The translations under genes were made by a program, and so were the position numbers. From Blastocystis sp. Blastoise (lineage: Eukaryota > Sar > Bigyra > Opalinata > Blastocystidae), in NCBI GenBank assembly GCA_039096225.1, contig JBBPEB010000015.1, positions 2,096,001 through 2,160,000 on the forward strand: 64,000 nucleotides of DNA. Reading direction: 5' to 3'. Under the pieces are notes generated by a model. The model had not been told where the DNA came from. It made no database searches and was given only the letters and a program-made list of their open reading frames with translations. Numbering within the stretch: the first letter of the stretch is position 1; every line of letters starts with the position of its first letter. Below are positions 35,324 through 47,447 of the stretch, piece by piece.

Positions 35324-36248
35324 TTATTTTTCTATTTGAGAGCATTTATTTGAATAATAATGAATTGGATTTTCAAGAACTTGTTGAATGGAATCAGTAT
35401 CAGTCTCTAATATACATTTATTGATTACACGTACTATAAAAACATATATCTTATGATTATTTTACATTAAAATATATAAAAACATATATCTTATATATGA
35501 TTTTTTATTAAAATATATATATATATATATATACATAATGCTTCATTTTCTAAAGCTGCAGCAACACGTTCTTTGTCATTGAATTGTCTATTTACTAAAT
35601 ATAGGATATATATAGTAAATTATCACTTAATAAAGTTAACTAGAGTATAATAGAGTAGCTATAGTATAATGAACAATAATAAAGATATATTTATAATCAT
35701 ATATAATAATTATTTAATAAATATAATAATGCTATAATAAACAAAATAATGCTATAATAAACATTATAAATATATTTTTATAAAAAATAAAAAAAATATA
35801 CAAGCATCTTCAGATTCATGAGATCCTGGAACAACGAGGACTTTATATTTCATTCGAGGAGGTAAAGATCTCATTAGTTTTGTTCGAATACATAAACCAA
35901 TAACAGCAGATTGTGTGCAATTAGGTATCGTTGGATTGAAAAATACGACAATAGAATTATTTTTATCATCAACTTTAATGTTTTTTAATTGAATAACATA
36001 TAATTGTTCTAAAGACACAGGATGTTCAGGATCCTTGATTGTTCTGATTAATTCTATAAAAATGATTATTAATGACAATTTTGAATATTTATATATACCA
36101 AATATTTCTAAAGGATCAATAGGATCTCGTATTCTATCATCATGAAGTTGATTCTTTCTCGAAGTCTAATTTACTAGAATGAAAAACGTTATAAAACTAC
36201 TTGTGACTTCTCATAGACAATAGGTGCTGAATTATCTTTACTCATCAT
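35324..36248 (-). CDS. CIAO2B: CIAO2B / MIP18 (FAM96B), cytosolic Fe-S targeting factor
   Basis: Five exons (36248-36201, 36165-36099, 36053-35802, 35594-35535, 35433-35324) give about 178 residues. The core is characteristic: LIRTIKDPEHPVSLEQLYVI, VVFFNPTIPNCTQSAVIGLC, LMRSLPPRMKYKVLVVPGSH, then FNDKERVAAALENEAL. The reactive-site Cys in PTIPNC and the DKERVAAALEN tail match CIAO2B of the cytosolic iron-sulfur assembly targeting complex, which with CIAO1 and MMS19 delivers Fe-S clusters to DNA polymerases and helicases. The C-terminal extension (NPIHYYSNKCSQIEK) is longer than usual and not recognised. It is divergent from the RING-like gene (about 220 bp). Confidence 0.93.
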
Positions 36249-36466
36249 ATAATAATAGATTAAATATAATAAGAAATGAGTAGAAGAAAAGAATACGAAA
36301 TTTGCCAGCAAATGTTATATGCAAATAGAAACGGAAACAAAGAGAAACTTCAAAGACAGTTTTCAACACTTTTCAGAATAATTGATCAATTTTTTTTCAT
36401 TTTTTTACTTGTGTCAAATTCTTATTGATTAAAGAGTTCTATTCATTAATTATTTTTTATATCCAA

Positions 36467-36944
36467 AGTAAATACATCAATTATGTATATATAATAGAAT
36501 TTAGTGCAACATACAGTGCCAACAGAATTAGAATGTCCTATTTGTATGGAAAACATAACAAAAGACAATTATATAGAATATAGAATATCTGAAAATAGTC
36601 CGTGGATTCCTTGTCAAGCTTGTGATAATTGTATTGAAATTATACGATCTGGAGCTATGAAGCGTTATCTTCATGATTTACTTCATGCAGATTGTAGACG
36701 TTCCCAACTTCGAGTTCTTCATAAAGGTCCTCCATATTATTTAGATATGTCTGAGGTATTTCCTAATTTAGAATCATGTCCTATAAAAGAAATATGGCAT
36801 AGTAAAAATGATACTATCACTTCTGGTAAAGTTGATGATGCATTAGAAGAAAATGAAAGAAAAGAATTTATTGAAAAATATACATTATTAATTGAAACAT
36901 CCGATAATAATCAAATTGTCAAAGAAACTGATGAAACTAATTAA
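36467..36944 (+). CDS. Small RING-like zinc-binding protein, conserved but uncharacterised
   Basis: The main exon (36505-36944) starts right after an acceptor ...TTTAG. If spliced to the base A at 36467 over a 37-nt intron beginning GTAAAT, the codon becomes A|TG and the protein starts MQHTVPTELECPICME, 146 residues. No in-frame ATG exists in the exon before the zinc motif. Visible zinc ligands: CPICMENI, then PWIPCQACDNCIEI, then DCRRSQLR. CPICxE is a RING-like start, but the second half does not follow RING spacing. The remainder (KGPPYYLDM, VFPNLESCPIKEIWHS, acidic tail) was not matched to a named family. It may be a ubiquitin-related adaptor; this is inference. Confidence 0.6.
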
Positions 36945-37406
36945 AGTTATATATATATATTTTTTTTTTCTTTATATAGTATGTATTTGTAATTACATTT
37001 AGAGGTTATTTAATACTATATTGTTTTAATCTATACTTGAGTTATCTTCTTGAATAATGACAAAACTGTAGAATGCAATTTGTGAGGTATTTATAATATA
37101 TATGATTTAATAAAACAAATAAATAACAAAAATATTTGAAATACTCTATTAGGATAAATAATCTATAAAAAATATAAACAATTGAATAAGTATGTTTAAA
37201 ACAATTATAAACAGCGATAAATCAAAACAAATAATATAAAATAATGATAGTAAAAGAAAAAAAGGTTGAAGCACAGAAATGAATAAATAATAAACAGAAA
37301 AAAATAATAAAAAAGAAGACAAATTTTCAAAGAAAAATTAAAAATGGAAAATAAAAAGTTGATTAGATTTAGAATAATATGTATAGTTATAAATAATGTA
37401 TATAGA
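36945..37406. other. Intergenic between convergent genes
   Basis: About 460 bp of A-rich (plus-strand) sequence between the RING-like stop and the ARFRP1-like stop. Nothing recognised beyond probable 3' UTRs. Confidence 0.45.
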
Positions 37407-38440
<1,034 letters not shown>

Positions 38441-39401
38441 AGTGTAAAGTTAATGATAAAAATCTAATTTGTCAATATTTTTCTTGAGAATTTTATGTGT
38501 ATACTATTGTTTTTTCAAATAATCGCGAGTACTTCATAATTTTATTTTATCCTTTTAATGAACTATTTCTTACCTATTAAAGGTATCAATAGAATCTTGT
38601 GTTTATAAATGTGTCAATATTCGTTGGATGAGTCATAAGAGCAAACAATTATTATAAATATCGCTTATTATATATTATATACGATGATTATTTCCTCCTT
38701 ACGAACAATGAGCACTATCAGCCATACAAACTTATATTTATTTGTATGGAACTTTTAAATATGTAGTGCTGACGTCATGTAAGTCAATTTTATGTAAAAC
38801 ATTTTATTTCAGAGAATATCTAATCTCAGTTAAGCCAACCACGAATATTCATTATGCAAGAAATCATTATTTCAATAGTATATAAAGAAATATATTTTTT
38901 TACAGCTACTATTTGTATAATATGCTGAATTTGTGATTGTTAACACTTCATCTAGTATTTTCTACACTATCCTATAATATAATGTAACCAAATAATTAAA
39001 TTAAATTTGAGAACACAACTTTAATATCCATATTTGATTCATATCTCATAATTTATGAATAGAATCACTTTATTTATATATAGCTATTTCGTATTGACTA
39101 AACATTTTATTATTCTTGTTTCCTTTCAATTAAATGAGTTTCATATGTAATAATTTTAACTCTTATTATTATTCATACTGTAAATTATTTATATATTTGT
39201 ATGATTAGTCTAAATTTAATTATATTATGCTTATTGGTTACCTTCTTATAGAATTATTGGTCATAAAACATAATGAAATACAATTGCTTTTTCATGAGAC
39301 TGTCGATAAAATCAGGTAATAAATGAAAATTGTCATAAAAGAAGAAAAAAGTACTTTGTTAGGTTACTTGCTGTACTGATTATGTACATAAGTTATTGAG
39401 T
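38441..39401. other. Divergent intergenic region
   Basis: About 960 bp between the ARFRP1-like start (-) and the membrane-protein start (+). Mixed AT-rich sequence that presumably holds two promoters. I see no repeats or reading frames to report. Confidence 0.45.
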
Positions 39402-40478
39402 ATGAATCAAAAGATTGATATCAATCCACCTATGTTTAAAAGTCAAGTGCTAGAGAACGGTCTGACAACTGAGAATGGTTTTGTGTTTCATCCTGAAGTC
39501 ATATCATATGAACCATCTCAAACACACGAAATATATGCACAGAATCAAAACTTAGTTTCCCCAATTCAAAATAATGACCAACCAATTCCAATTGATTTGT
39601 CATTAACTCAGATACAAACCGGAATACAACCGTCAAGTATTACTCCTGTATATTCTAACCAAACCAGAATCCCAGATGTTCCTATGGCTGTTGTTTATTG
39701 TCCATATCCTGATCATTCTGTCTCTATTAGTAATCAACAAACATCCTATTTGGTAGATCATAATTTGTTAATAGCAGGTTCAGATCATAAATCAGCAACA
39801 TCAAATATACTATCACCAAATTCTATTGATCCAAGTTCTCATTTAAGTCCTATTGATCATCATAATGATCTAACAATTAATATTAAGAGTGACGAAGAAG
39901 ATGAGTATTTTTAATAATATATATATATATATTTAATTAAAAATTTTTATAAAAAAATGAAAATTTCAATTAATTATGTTTATCTATTTATTACTTATTT
40001 ATAGAGAATTTCGAGCGCAGTTACTGATAGTCCTGAATTTAGTAAAATGTTGTGTAGCATTCGCCGTTTTTGATATAGTATGTTAGTCAATTTATATAAA
40101 TTTTTCTTCTTCTTATTATATATCTTTTTGTATTCTCATAAATTATTGAATCAATAGATTATTATCTTTTTGTTATTTATATTGTTAACTTCACATATAT
40201 ATAGTTCGCTTCGTTACAAGTTTATTGGGTTTTTATTATTTTTCCAATCTTAGGAATTGTGGGCTTACATAACGGAATCACAAATTATATAATCATCGTA
40301 ATTATATACATTATGTATATTATATTATACATATATACTTATTTAGTTTGGTATTTATAAAATCTTTCAAGTTTGTTCGTGGATTGCTAAGATTATTATT
40401 GATTTATTTAATTCAAATAATGAAATTGCTTATTATGATTTAATTATATGCGTCTGTTGTGTATGCTTATATTATTAA
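39402..40478 (+). CDS. Multi-pass membrane protein with disordered N-terminus
   Basis: Four exons (39402-39904, 40005-40077, 40205-40297, 40347-40478) give about 266 residues. The first 168 residues are polar and low-complexity, rich in Asn, Gln, Ser, Pro and Ile, with an acidic end (KSDEEDE). Hydrophobic segments follow: QLLIVLNLVKCCVAFAVFDI, VYWVFIIFPILGIVGL, and a final YYDLIICVCCVCLYY, with IYKIFQVCSWIAKIIIDL between. Without splicing the frame ends at 39914 as a soluble fragment; the phase 2 donor GTATTT at 39905 and the hydrophobic continuation argue for the longer model. The 3' end is uncertain: GTATGC near 40461 could be another donor, with possible exons near 40600-40800. Its layout resembles the next gene. 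No function is assigned. Confidence 0.6.
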
Positions 40479-41847
40479 TATTTATACACAATTTTCTCTT
40501 TCATCATTTTTCATTATATATATATTATATATATATATTTATAAGTATGTTTTTATTATTAATCATGAATTATAAATTTATGATTCATTTTTCTAGTTTT
40601 TTTCTGCTCTTCATTATGGGAAATTTATAATATCTTTTCATTATGTTCCAAAATCAAGTATATATATATATATTCTCTTATTTCGGTTATCATTTCATTT
40701 ACTTATGAACATTTGTAACATAATAATTTTTATTATTCATTACATAGAGCGTCATTGTATTAATCAAAAGGCTGTTCACGATGCATCCTGCCATTGTTTC
40801 TAATTTTCCATTTTCTTTTTTATTGCACAATATTTATTTTAAATATTGTGCTTTTTTTTTAATTTTATTGTTTTTTCAATGAAAGATTTGTTGCAATTGC
40901 TTATGTTATTTTTTTCAAATAGTTCATTGTATTATAGAAGATTTTTAATTATGATTTACTGCCTTTCTCAGATTTCTTTTAATATTATGCTATAGATTGA
41001 TATATATCTTTTATGCTTTTATTATTTTTCTTTTAGATATTTGTATGTAACTCGTACTGTGTATACTTACATTTTTTGTCACATTTACGTAAATTTATTT
41101 CAAGTCACTCTTAGATATCTCGTATGTGTATTGTTAAATTAAAAACTATCTCTACATATCCATTCACATATTTCTTTGAAATATTCAGACACTCTTGAAT
41201 AGAACACTATTTGAATTTGAAGAGTAAACATGATTAAAAAGAATACAAATTGTTCTGAATATTATTTACACTATTCTACATTATTTAAAGACAATAATTA
41301 GATAGTAATTTAAAATGTTGACTATTGATTGAAACGTGTAGATAGATCTTTTCTTTCATCGTGATGAATACAATCATATCTAGAACACTGAATACTCTCT
41401 CTATATATATTCATTGTATACAATTCGTTTATAAACACTGTTTGGCTAACTATTCAATTTGTACATTTCGTACTCCAAGAGAGTTTTTGCATACCCCATT
41501 AATGCCGAAAAGTACCCAGAAAAACTGTCTCTTTTAGGAAACTTGCACTCCAAGAGAGTCTTCATGGAATACCAAGAAAATAAATATCGATGTTTCAACG
41601 AAGGGTGTATTGACCAAATCATATGACTTCGTATTGGATAATCTCAACGAAGAAACCAATTGAATCGTAATTATAAACTATCAACAAATGAATTTTCTTA
41701 TAATATCTATACGGTTTATTCTAAAAATGGAAAATGGACATCTTCTTACATCGCACTGTATACTGGCAATTTGTTGAATGTACTTCATTTTGCAAAAAAT
41801 ATCTTATTTGTTTAATATCTTCTTTTATTATATAATTAACTTCTAGA
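40479..41847. other. Long gap; possible extra 3' exons and a repeated hairpin word
   Basis: Near 40747, sequence after an acceptor CATAG could be a terminal exon of the upstream membrane protein, but no splice chain is secure. From about 41460 to 41660 base composition is more balanced than around it. The word ACTCCAAGAGAGT occurs near 41472 and 41548, each able to fold ACTC with GAGT. This could be the promoter or 5' UTR of the next gene. Confidence 0.4.
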
Positions 41848-42659
41848 ATGAATTCTAATCAAAACAACGTCAATACTCCTTTAGTTTTCCCTGCAGTTAA
41901 TCCTCAACCTGGTTACATCGCTCAACCTGTTCCTCAATATGCTCAACAACCTGCTCCTCAATATGCTCAACAACCTGCTCCTCAATATGCTCCTCAACAA
42001 GTTCCTCAATATGCTCAACAACCTATTCCTCAATACAATCCTCCTACTCCTGGTCAACCCATTTATGCTCAACAACCTATGATGCCTATCAACCAATTCC
42101 AGTATGTTATTACATGTTTTTTAAAACTATATTTATAAAGATATATTACTACTTTTACATTTAATTTAGAATTTCACCTGATATGGAAAAGGCTCTTAGT
42201 CTTGCTAAGTGTATTAGAATCTATGCTATCATTGAACTTGTTTGTTATTGTATTACTATTATTGGATTAGTCTTCATCTATTTCCCTATTACTGCTATGC
42301 GTGCTACTAAACAGTCTAATGCCCATGATTTTGCTTGTGTATATATTATATAATATATGAATGCCATTGTCACTTTTTTCTATATTTTTAAAATAATAAT
42401 TAATTCTAATTATGTTTTTTTATATATTTAGTATCGTATTTGGCGTATAATTTCTCTTGTTTTATCTGTTGCTTCTTTTGTCTATGGATGTTTCTCTGAT
42501 GGCGCTGCTGTTGGTACCAGTCTTGTTGGAGTTGCTGTAGCCATCTATGTATTCCTTCTTTGTGATAAATATTACAAGCTTCTTTGTTCTATTCCCGATG
42601 AACAACGTAATAATATGTCTGAAGAAATGTTTGAAAGAAGTTCTTGCTCCTTATGGTAA
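41848..42659 (+). CDS. Membrane protein with Pro/Gln-rich PQYAQQPxPQYAQQ repeats
   Basis: Three exons (41848-42101, 42170-42338, 42432-42659) give 216 residues. Residues about 24-72 are an octapeptide-like repeat (QPAPQYAQ, QPAPQYAP, QQVPQYAQ, QPIPQYNP), a disordered PxPQYAQQ array. Hydrophobic segments follow: AIIELVCYCITIIGLVFIYF near residues 102-122, IISLVLSVASFVYGC near 147-161, and VGTSLVGVAVAIYVFLLC near 168-186. The C-terminus is short and polar. The same order of disordered N-terminus then membrane segments is seen in the gene 1.4 kb upstream, so the two may be diverged tandem copies. PxPQY repeats in small membrane proteins of many protists are proposed to bind adaptors; function here is unknown. 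Confidence 0.75.
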
Positions 42660-45232
42660 ACAATTAATTCTTTATACATATTGATTTATATAATGATCAA
42701 CTAAAAATAAATCAACTCATCCTATTTTGTTTTTTATCTTTCTTCTCTTCTATCTCCATGTTGTTCATGAATAATTAGTCATATTAAAAGTGTTTTTCTT
42801 TTGTAAGACATACGTTTTTCCATTCTTTATTCGTTGAACGATAAGAAATATGTTTAAAACTCTTTGAAATATTCATCATGCTCCAAAAAGTATATTTTCT
42901 AACCAATACAACTTATTTTTGAAAAAAAAACACACAATTCGATAGTGGCGTTGTTCTTTTAGTATTTTTCATATTGAATATGATCTTATACAAATAGAAA
43001 TAGACAACTGAACTGATTATAATGACTTTTATAGCATATGGACATACTCACAACAACAATTCCAATTAAATGATAACGGAATAGCAGTATACTACCCCTC
43101 ATAGCTGTATATATATCTATGGATCGATATTATTTTATCAGAGTTCTTAAACAGATGCGTATAACTCTTATATAAATAAAAAAAATGTTTCTCTTGGTTG
43201 AACAAGTATTCCGTATGCCAATCAAATACTGTTTTTTCCATCAGAGAAATAATATGACAAAGATCATTATTGTTTTCGATCACTATACATAATGGATTGT
43301 TTTTTGCATCCATTCTTTTTATTGTTACATAAATTTCATTATTTTTTTATTTTATAATCATGAGCTAAACGAATAAATTTTAATTTTCTATCGTCTATCA
43401 ATGCAATATTGAATCGAGAATTCAAGTAAAGTATGTAATATATACCATTAGTTCGCATTAGAGTGTTGTATTGCTTTTCTTGTTGGTGTGCCAAGAGCGT
43501 CTTATACTAATTGAGTGTGTAGGTCGTTTCCATAACACACCTATAGATCAACACTCTTTTGCTGTGCTATTATAATTATATAATACTACTTTCGCAGATT
43601 GTTATATTGTTCTTTTTTATAGTCACTGCGAATTCGTATATAATGAGAAATAAAACGCCGACTAAGGTTATCTAATGGAGATGAGGCTTTAATTCAAGTA
43701 TGTATTTATGATGATTAATTTTTTTTAATTGCGTACTTAATAACGAGTAAAAGTTTTAATATTATTTATTCGTCGCTATTACGCATAAATATCAGATGGT
43801 CACGGTGATTTAATAGATTTCAATTCTATAACGATCATGATACCAATCTAACATTTTCTTATATATAGAACATAGCAAGCAGTACCATTAGAATACGAGG
43901 GGAATGATAATTTAAATATGTATTTAAAAAATATTGCTTAATGAATATCCTATGAAATAGTATTTTAAAATGTGCATTAATGTTTGTAATTAAATTTGTT
44001 TAGTTTAACAACAGACTTAAACGAAACAACAATACTAGAGACATAATAAATGTTTTCATGCATAAAATATATAATAATTTTGTATTAATAAACCATTAGG
44101 TATGAAGAAAAGAAATTCAATTAGCCCACAGAATAATAGAAAAAACGAGAAGAAAGAAAACAGTAGTTGGGTATTCATATAAACATTATCTAGTAAAAGT
44201 ATAAATTAAGAATAAATATTTATAAACATACAAACACGACAAATCAAGAATGTTACATTAAAAATAGCAAGTGAATACACGCAACTCCACATCACATATA
44301 GATATATAAAGGATCATGATAGTTAGTGATAACGGAATTATTAATGATTTGTAATATATATTCAACTTGAAAATAATGATGACAAAAACTTGGTTACTAA
44401 AAAAGGAATACAATAGGAATATATCAGATATCTTATATTAAAATCATTTAATATATGTATAAGGTTAACGGAGATATCTAATTAAACAATGATATCCGTA
44501 TCTCGCTTAATTAAAATAAACATATAAAATAGATTTGCATTGAAAAATATAAGAAGCATATAAATGAACACTTTTGGAATAAATAAAAGCTACTATGTTA
44601 CATTACTAAGCTAAATAACGCAGTAAAACTAGATACAGTAATCAGCAAACGGTCTTATATAAGACAATATAATAACTGAATTTAAATGAAGCATTTATTC
44701 TATAATTACTTATTTAAACGTATTCATGTAGTTCAAATACGGTATCAATATAATAGTGTCAAATAAATAAAGAAATAACAATAATTTTGATGATTTTAAT
44801 AAGATTGCACATAAATAATAATATAAACATATTGTAAGTGGCACTATATAATTTTTTGCATGTATACTATCATCTAAGCGATACGTTTGATATATAATAA
44901 AAAATACAAATTAACAAAATAAACATTTATCGAATTTCAACTTAATCTCCCACATATTTAATAAAATATAAATTGAATTGTTTCGAATTTATAGAAAATA
45001 TCTAAGATAAACATCAAATAAAAATATTATAAGGAAAAAAAAATTTTAAAAAATAGTAAAGAATGACTGATAAAGTCTGAAAAGACTGAATATCTAGTTT
45101 ACAAATATTTAGAATTAAGATAATTTAATATATAGAAGGAGATTCAACTATTAGGTAATTTTAAAGTGTTCTAGATATCATATAGTTATAATATATAACA
45201 TAAGTTACAAGAAATAATATATAGTTAAATTG
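42660..45232. other. 2.6-kb gap without a recognised protein gene
   Basis: The longest gene-free stretch. It is AT-rich but mostly not simple repeat, unlike introns. It contains the folded element at 43460-43560 (separate entry) and an open frame at 43092-43313 (-) of 73 codons with no recognisable motif. No tRNA, rRNA or spliceosomal RNA signature was found by eye. Confidence 0.5.
43460..43560 (+). ncRNA. Candidate structured RNA ending in TTTT
   Basis: AGAGTGTTG at 43460-43468 is perfectly complementary to CAACACTCT at 43549-43557. Inside lie two smaller arms: CTTG/CAAG (about 43479-43482 with 43492-43495) and GTGTGT/ACACAC (43515-43520 with 43535-43540). The outer stem is followed directly by a T run, as at RNA polymerase III terminators. 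No canonical A or B box and no known RNA family was recognised; strand is inferred from the T run. Confidence 0.3.
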
Positions 45233-45722
45233 ATGGAAGATAAATTGACTGAAAGTGAAGATTATTTATTTACCGAGAGCAAATATGCATCAAGGTTGGA
45301 ATACATTAGACAGCAGCTAATGGATTTATATGAATGCAGATATTATATATATGAATTATCACAGATAGGTAAAAAAAAATATTTCTTTTAATTAATATAT
45401 ATATATATGAATAGTTCGTGATGAGAGTAAAGTATATTATTTCAATGTGATAGGTCGAATATGTACATCGTATAATGATAGTCAGTATCAGGTTCAAGTG
45501 ACTATATTGATATCATCTATTGAGTATCCAGAGAAGCCTCCAAAGATATTGATAATGAATAATGAGAATGTAGTTTTGAAGAAGAATTGTCGATATATAA
45601 GAGAGAATGGTGAGATACAAACACCTTTACTTATGAATTGGAAATCTGATATATTATTTTCTGAGATAATAGAAGATATTGAGCAATGTTTTTCAAAAGA
45701 TTTTCCTATTTTAAGAGCGTAT

Positions 45723-45766
<44 letters not shown>

Positions 45767-47006
45767 TATATAGAACACCAGCAGGTATATAATAGAATAG
45801 AGATGAATACTATTTGTTATATAAATATAATAAATAGTATTATATATATATATATATATAGCAATAAATATTTTACCTTGTTCTGATATTAAGATTGATA
45901 AAAAGAAAGGAGAAGGATCTTTTGCAATTGTTTATAAAGCGTATATAATAATTATTTATAATAATAATAAATATAATAATAAATATAATAATAAATATAA
46001 TAATAAATATAATAATAATAATAATAATAAATATAAATATAGTTATTGGAATAATGATAAGATAGCTTTAAAGGTATTGAAAGATAAGATATATGAAGAG
46101 AATTTATCTGAGAATAGTCAGAAAGAGCAGATTCGTCAGTTTTTGACTCGTATTAATCGTGAAGTGACAATTATGTGTACATTGAGTCATCCTAATATAG
46201 TGAAATGTTATGGTTTAACGAATTGGAATAGACAAATTGCTTTATTATTAGAATATTTACCTTATAATTTACGATCTTTATTAGATGATATTAATTATAA
46301 GATGACTCCAAGAGTTCAAAAGTTGATTTTATATTCTGTAGCTCATGGTTTATCTCATATGCATTCTTTTGAACATCCTATTATTCATAGAGATCTTAAA
46401 GTATATATATATATATTATTATTATTATAAATATTATTAATTATAGGCTGATAATATATTATTAAATAAAGAATATGAAGTAAAAATAGGTGATTTTGGA
46501 TTTGCACGTGAATTATCTGATGAACGTCTTTCTTTAGTTGGAACAAAAACAACGTAAATAATATATAATATAATAGTTTATAATAGTTTATAATAGTTTA
46601 TAATAGTTTATAATAGTTTATAATAGTTTATAATAGTTTATAATATAATATAATATAATATAATAGAATGGCTCCTGAAATCTTACGATGTGTTCGTAAT
46701 TATGATGAGAAAGTAGATGTATATAGTTATGGTTGTGTAATATTTGAAGTAATGACAAGACTTAATATGATAGAATCCTATCCTAAAGATATTCCTGCTG
46801 AAAGGTTTCTCTTTGAAATAGCTAGTGGTACAAAACGACCTTTTTTACCTTCATCAATTCCTTTAGAAGTTCAAGAATTAATACAATTATGTTGGAAACA
46901 AGATCCTAAAGAACGACCTTCAATGTATGATATTGAAAGACAAATAAATTCTTGGGATATAACAAATTGGCCTGTAATTCTTTCACCAAAGAATAATCAT
47001 ACTTAA
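45233..47006 (+). CDS. UEV (TSG101/Vps23-like) domain fused to a protein kinase
   Basis: Seven exons (45233-45368, 45454-45718, 45774-45784, 45862-45940, 46043-46400, 46447-46553, 46667-47006) give 431 residues. Residues about 15-133 follow the UEV pattern: VQVTILISSIEYPEKPPKIL, CRYIRENGEIQTPLLMNW and a final helix EIIEDIEQCF. This parallels TSG101 TYPYNPP and G.IYLPYLHEW, with no catalytic Cys. The kinase follows: GEGSFAIVYKA, IALKVLK (Lys), HPNIVKCYGL, HRDLKADN, GDFGFARE, TMAPEI, DVYSYGCVIFEVM and KERPSM. It looks active and resembles TKL-type kinases. UEV domains bind ubiquitin and PTAP-like motifs in ESCRT-I, so the kinase may be targeted to ubiquitinated cargo; that is inference. Exon 3 is only 11 nt, at the domain border. 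It is convergent with the metalloprotease. Confidence 0.8.
46567..46645 (+). repeat. 10-bp tandem repeat in UEV-kinase intron
   Basis: The unit ATAATAGTTT recurs about seven times, then changes to (ATAAT)n just before the acceptor at 46665-46666. Confidence 0.8.
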
Positions 47007-47264
47007 TATTTATAATCTTCTTTTCAATAAACATTATTCTTTTTTTTAAATATTATATAATTAGTCATTATTATTATTTTCATTTATATTATTCATGTTT
47101 TTAATTTAATTATATATATATTTAATAATAAAAAACAAAACAACAAAAAATAAAATATATTCTTACTAACAACTAGAAGAAATATTATATTTATTAATAA
47201 ATTTATTAATAAATGAAATTATCAAGAAGAGAGAGAAAATTAAAATTAACTATATTATCTATTA

Positions 47265-47305
<41 letters not shown>

Positions 47306-47447
47306 AAAGAGAGAGAAAAAAAATAAAAATAGAGAGAGAAAAAATAAATAAATAAAAAAAAATCTAATCTATAAATTAATAGTACAAGAAAGATCATATA
47401 GTATAGATTTAAATAAATTTAAAAAAATAAATAAATAAATATATATT
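47007..47447. other. Intergenic between convergent genes
   Basis: About 440 bp between the UEV-kinase stop and the metalloprotease stop. A-rich on the plus strand, with a (TA)n tract near 47270-47295. Nothing else recognised. Confidence 0.45.

Noticed and set aside
36504-36944. GTG as start codon of the RING-like gene
   Set aside because: Non-ATG initiation is unlikely in nuclear genes; a split ATG across a short intron explains the frame better.
43092-43313. 73-codon open frame on the minus strand
   Set aside because: It has a somewhat protein-like composition but no recognisable domain and no supporting splice sites; left as part of the gap.
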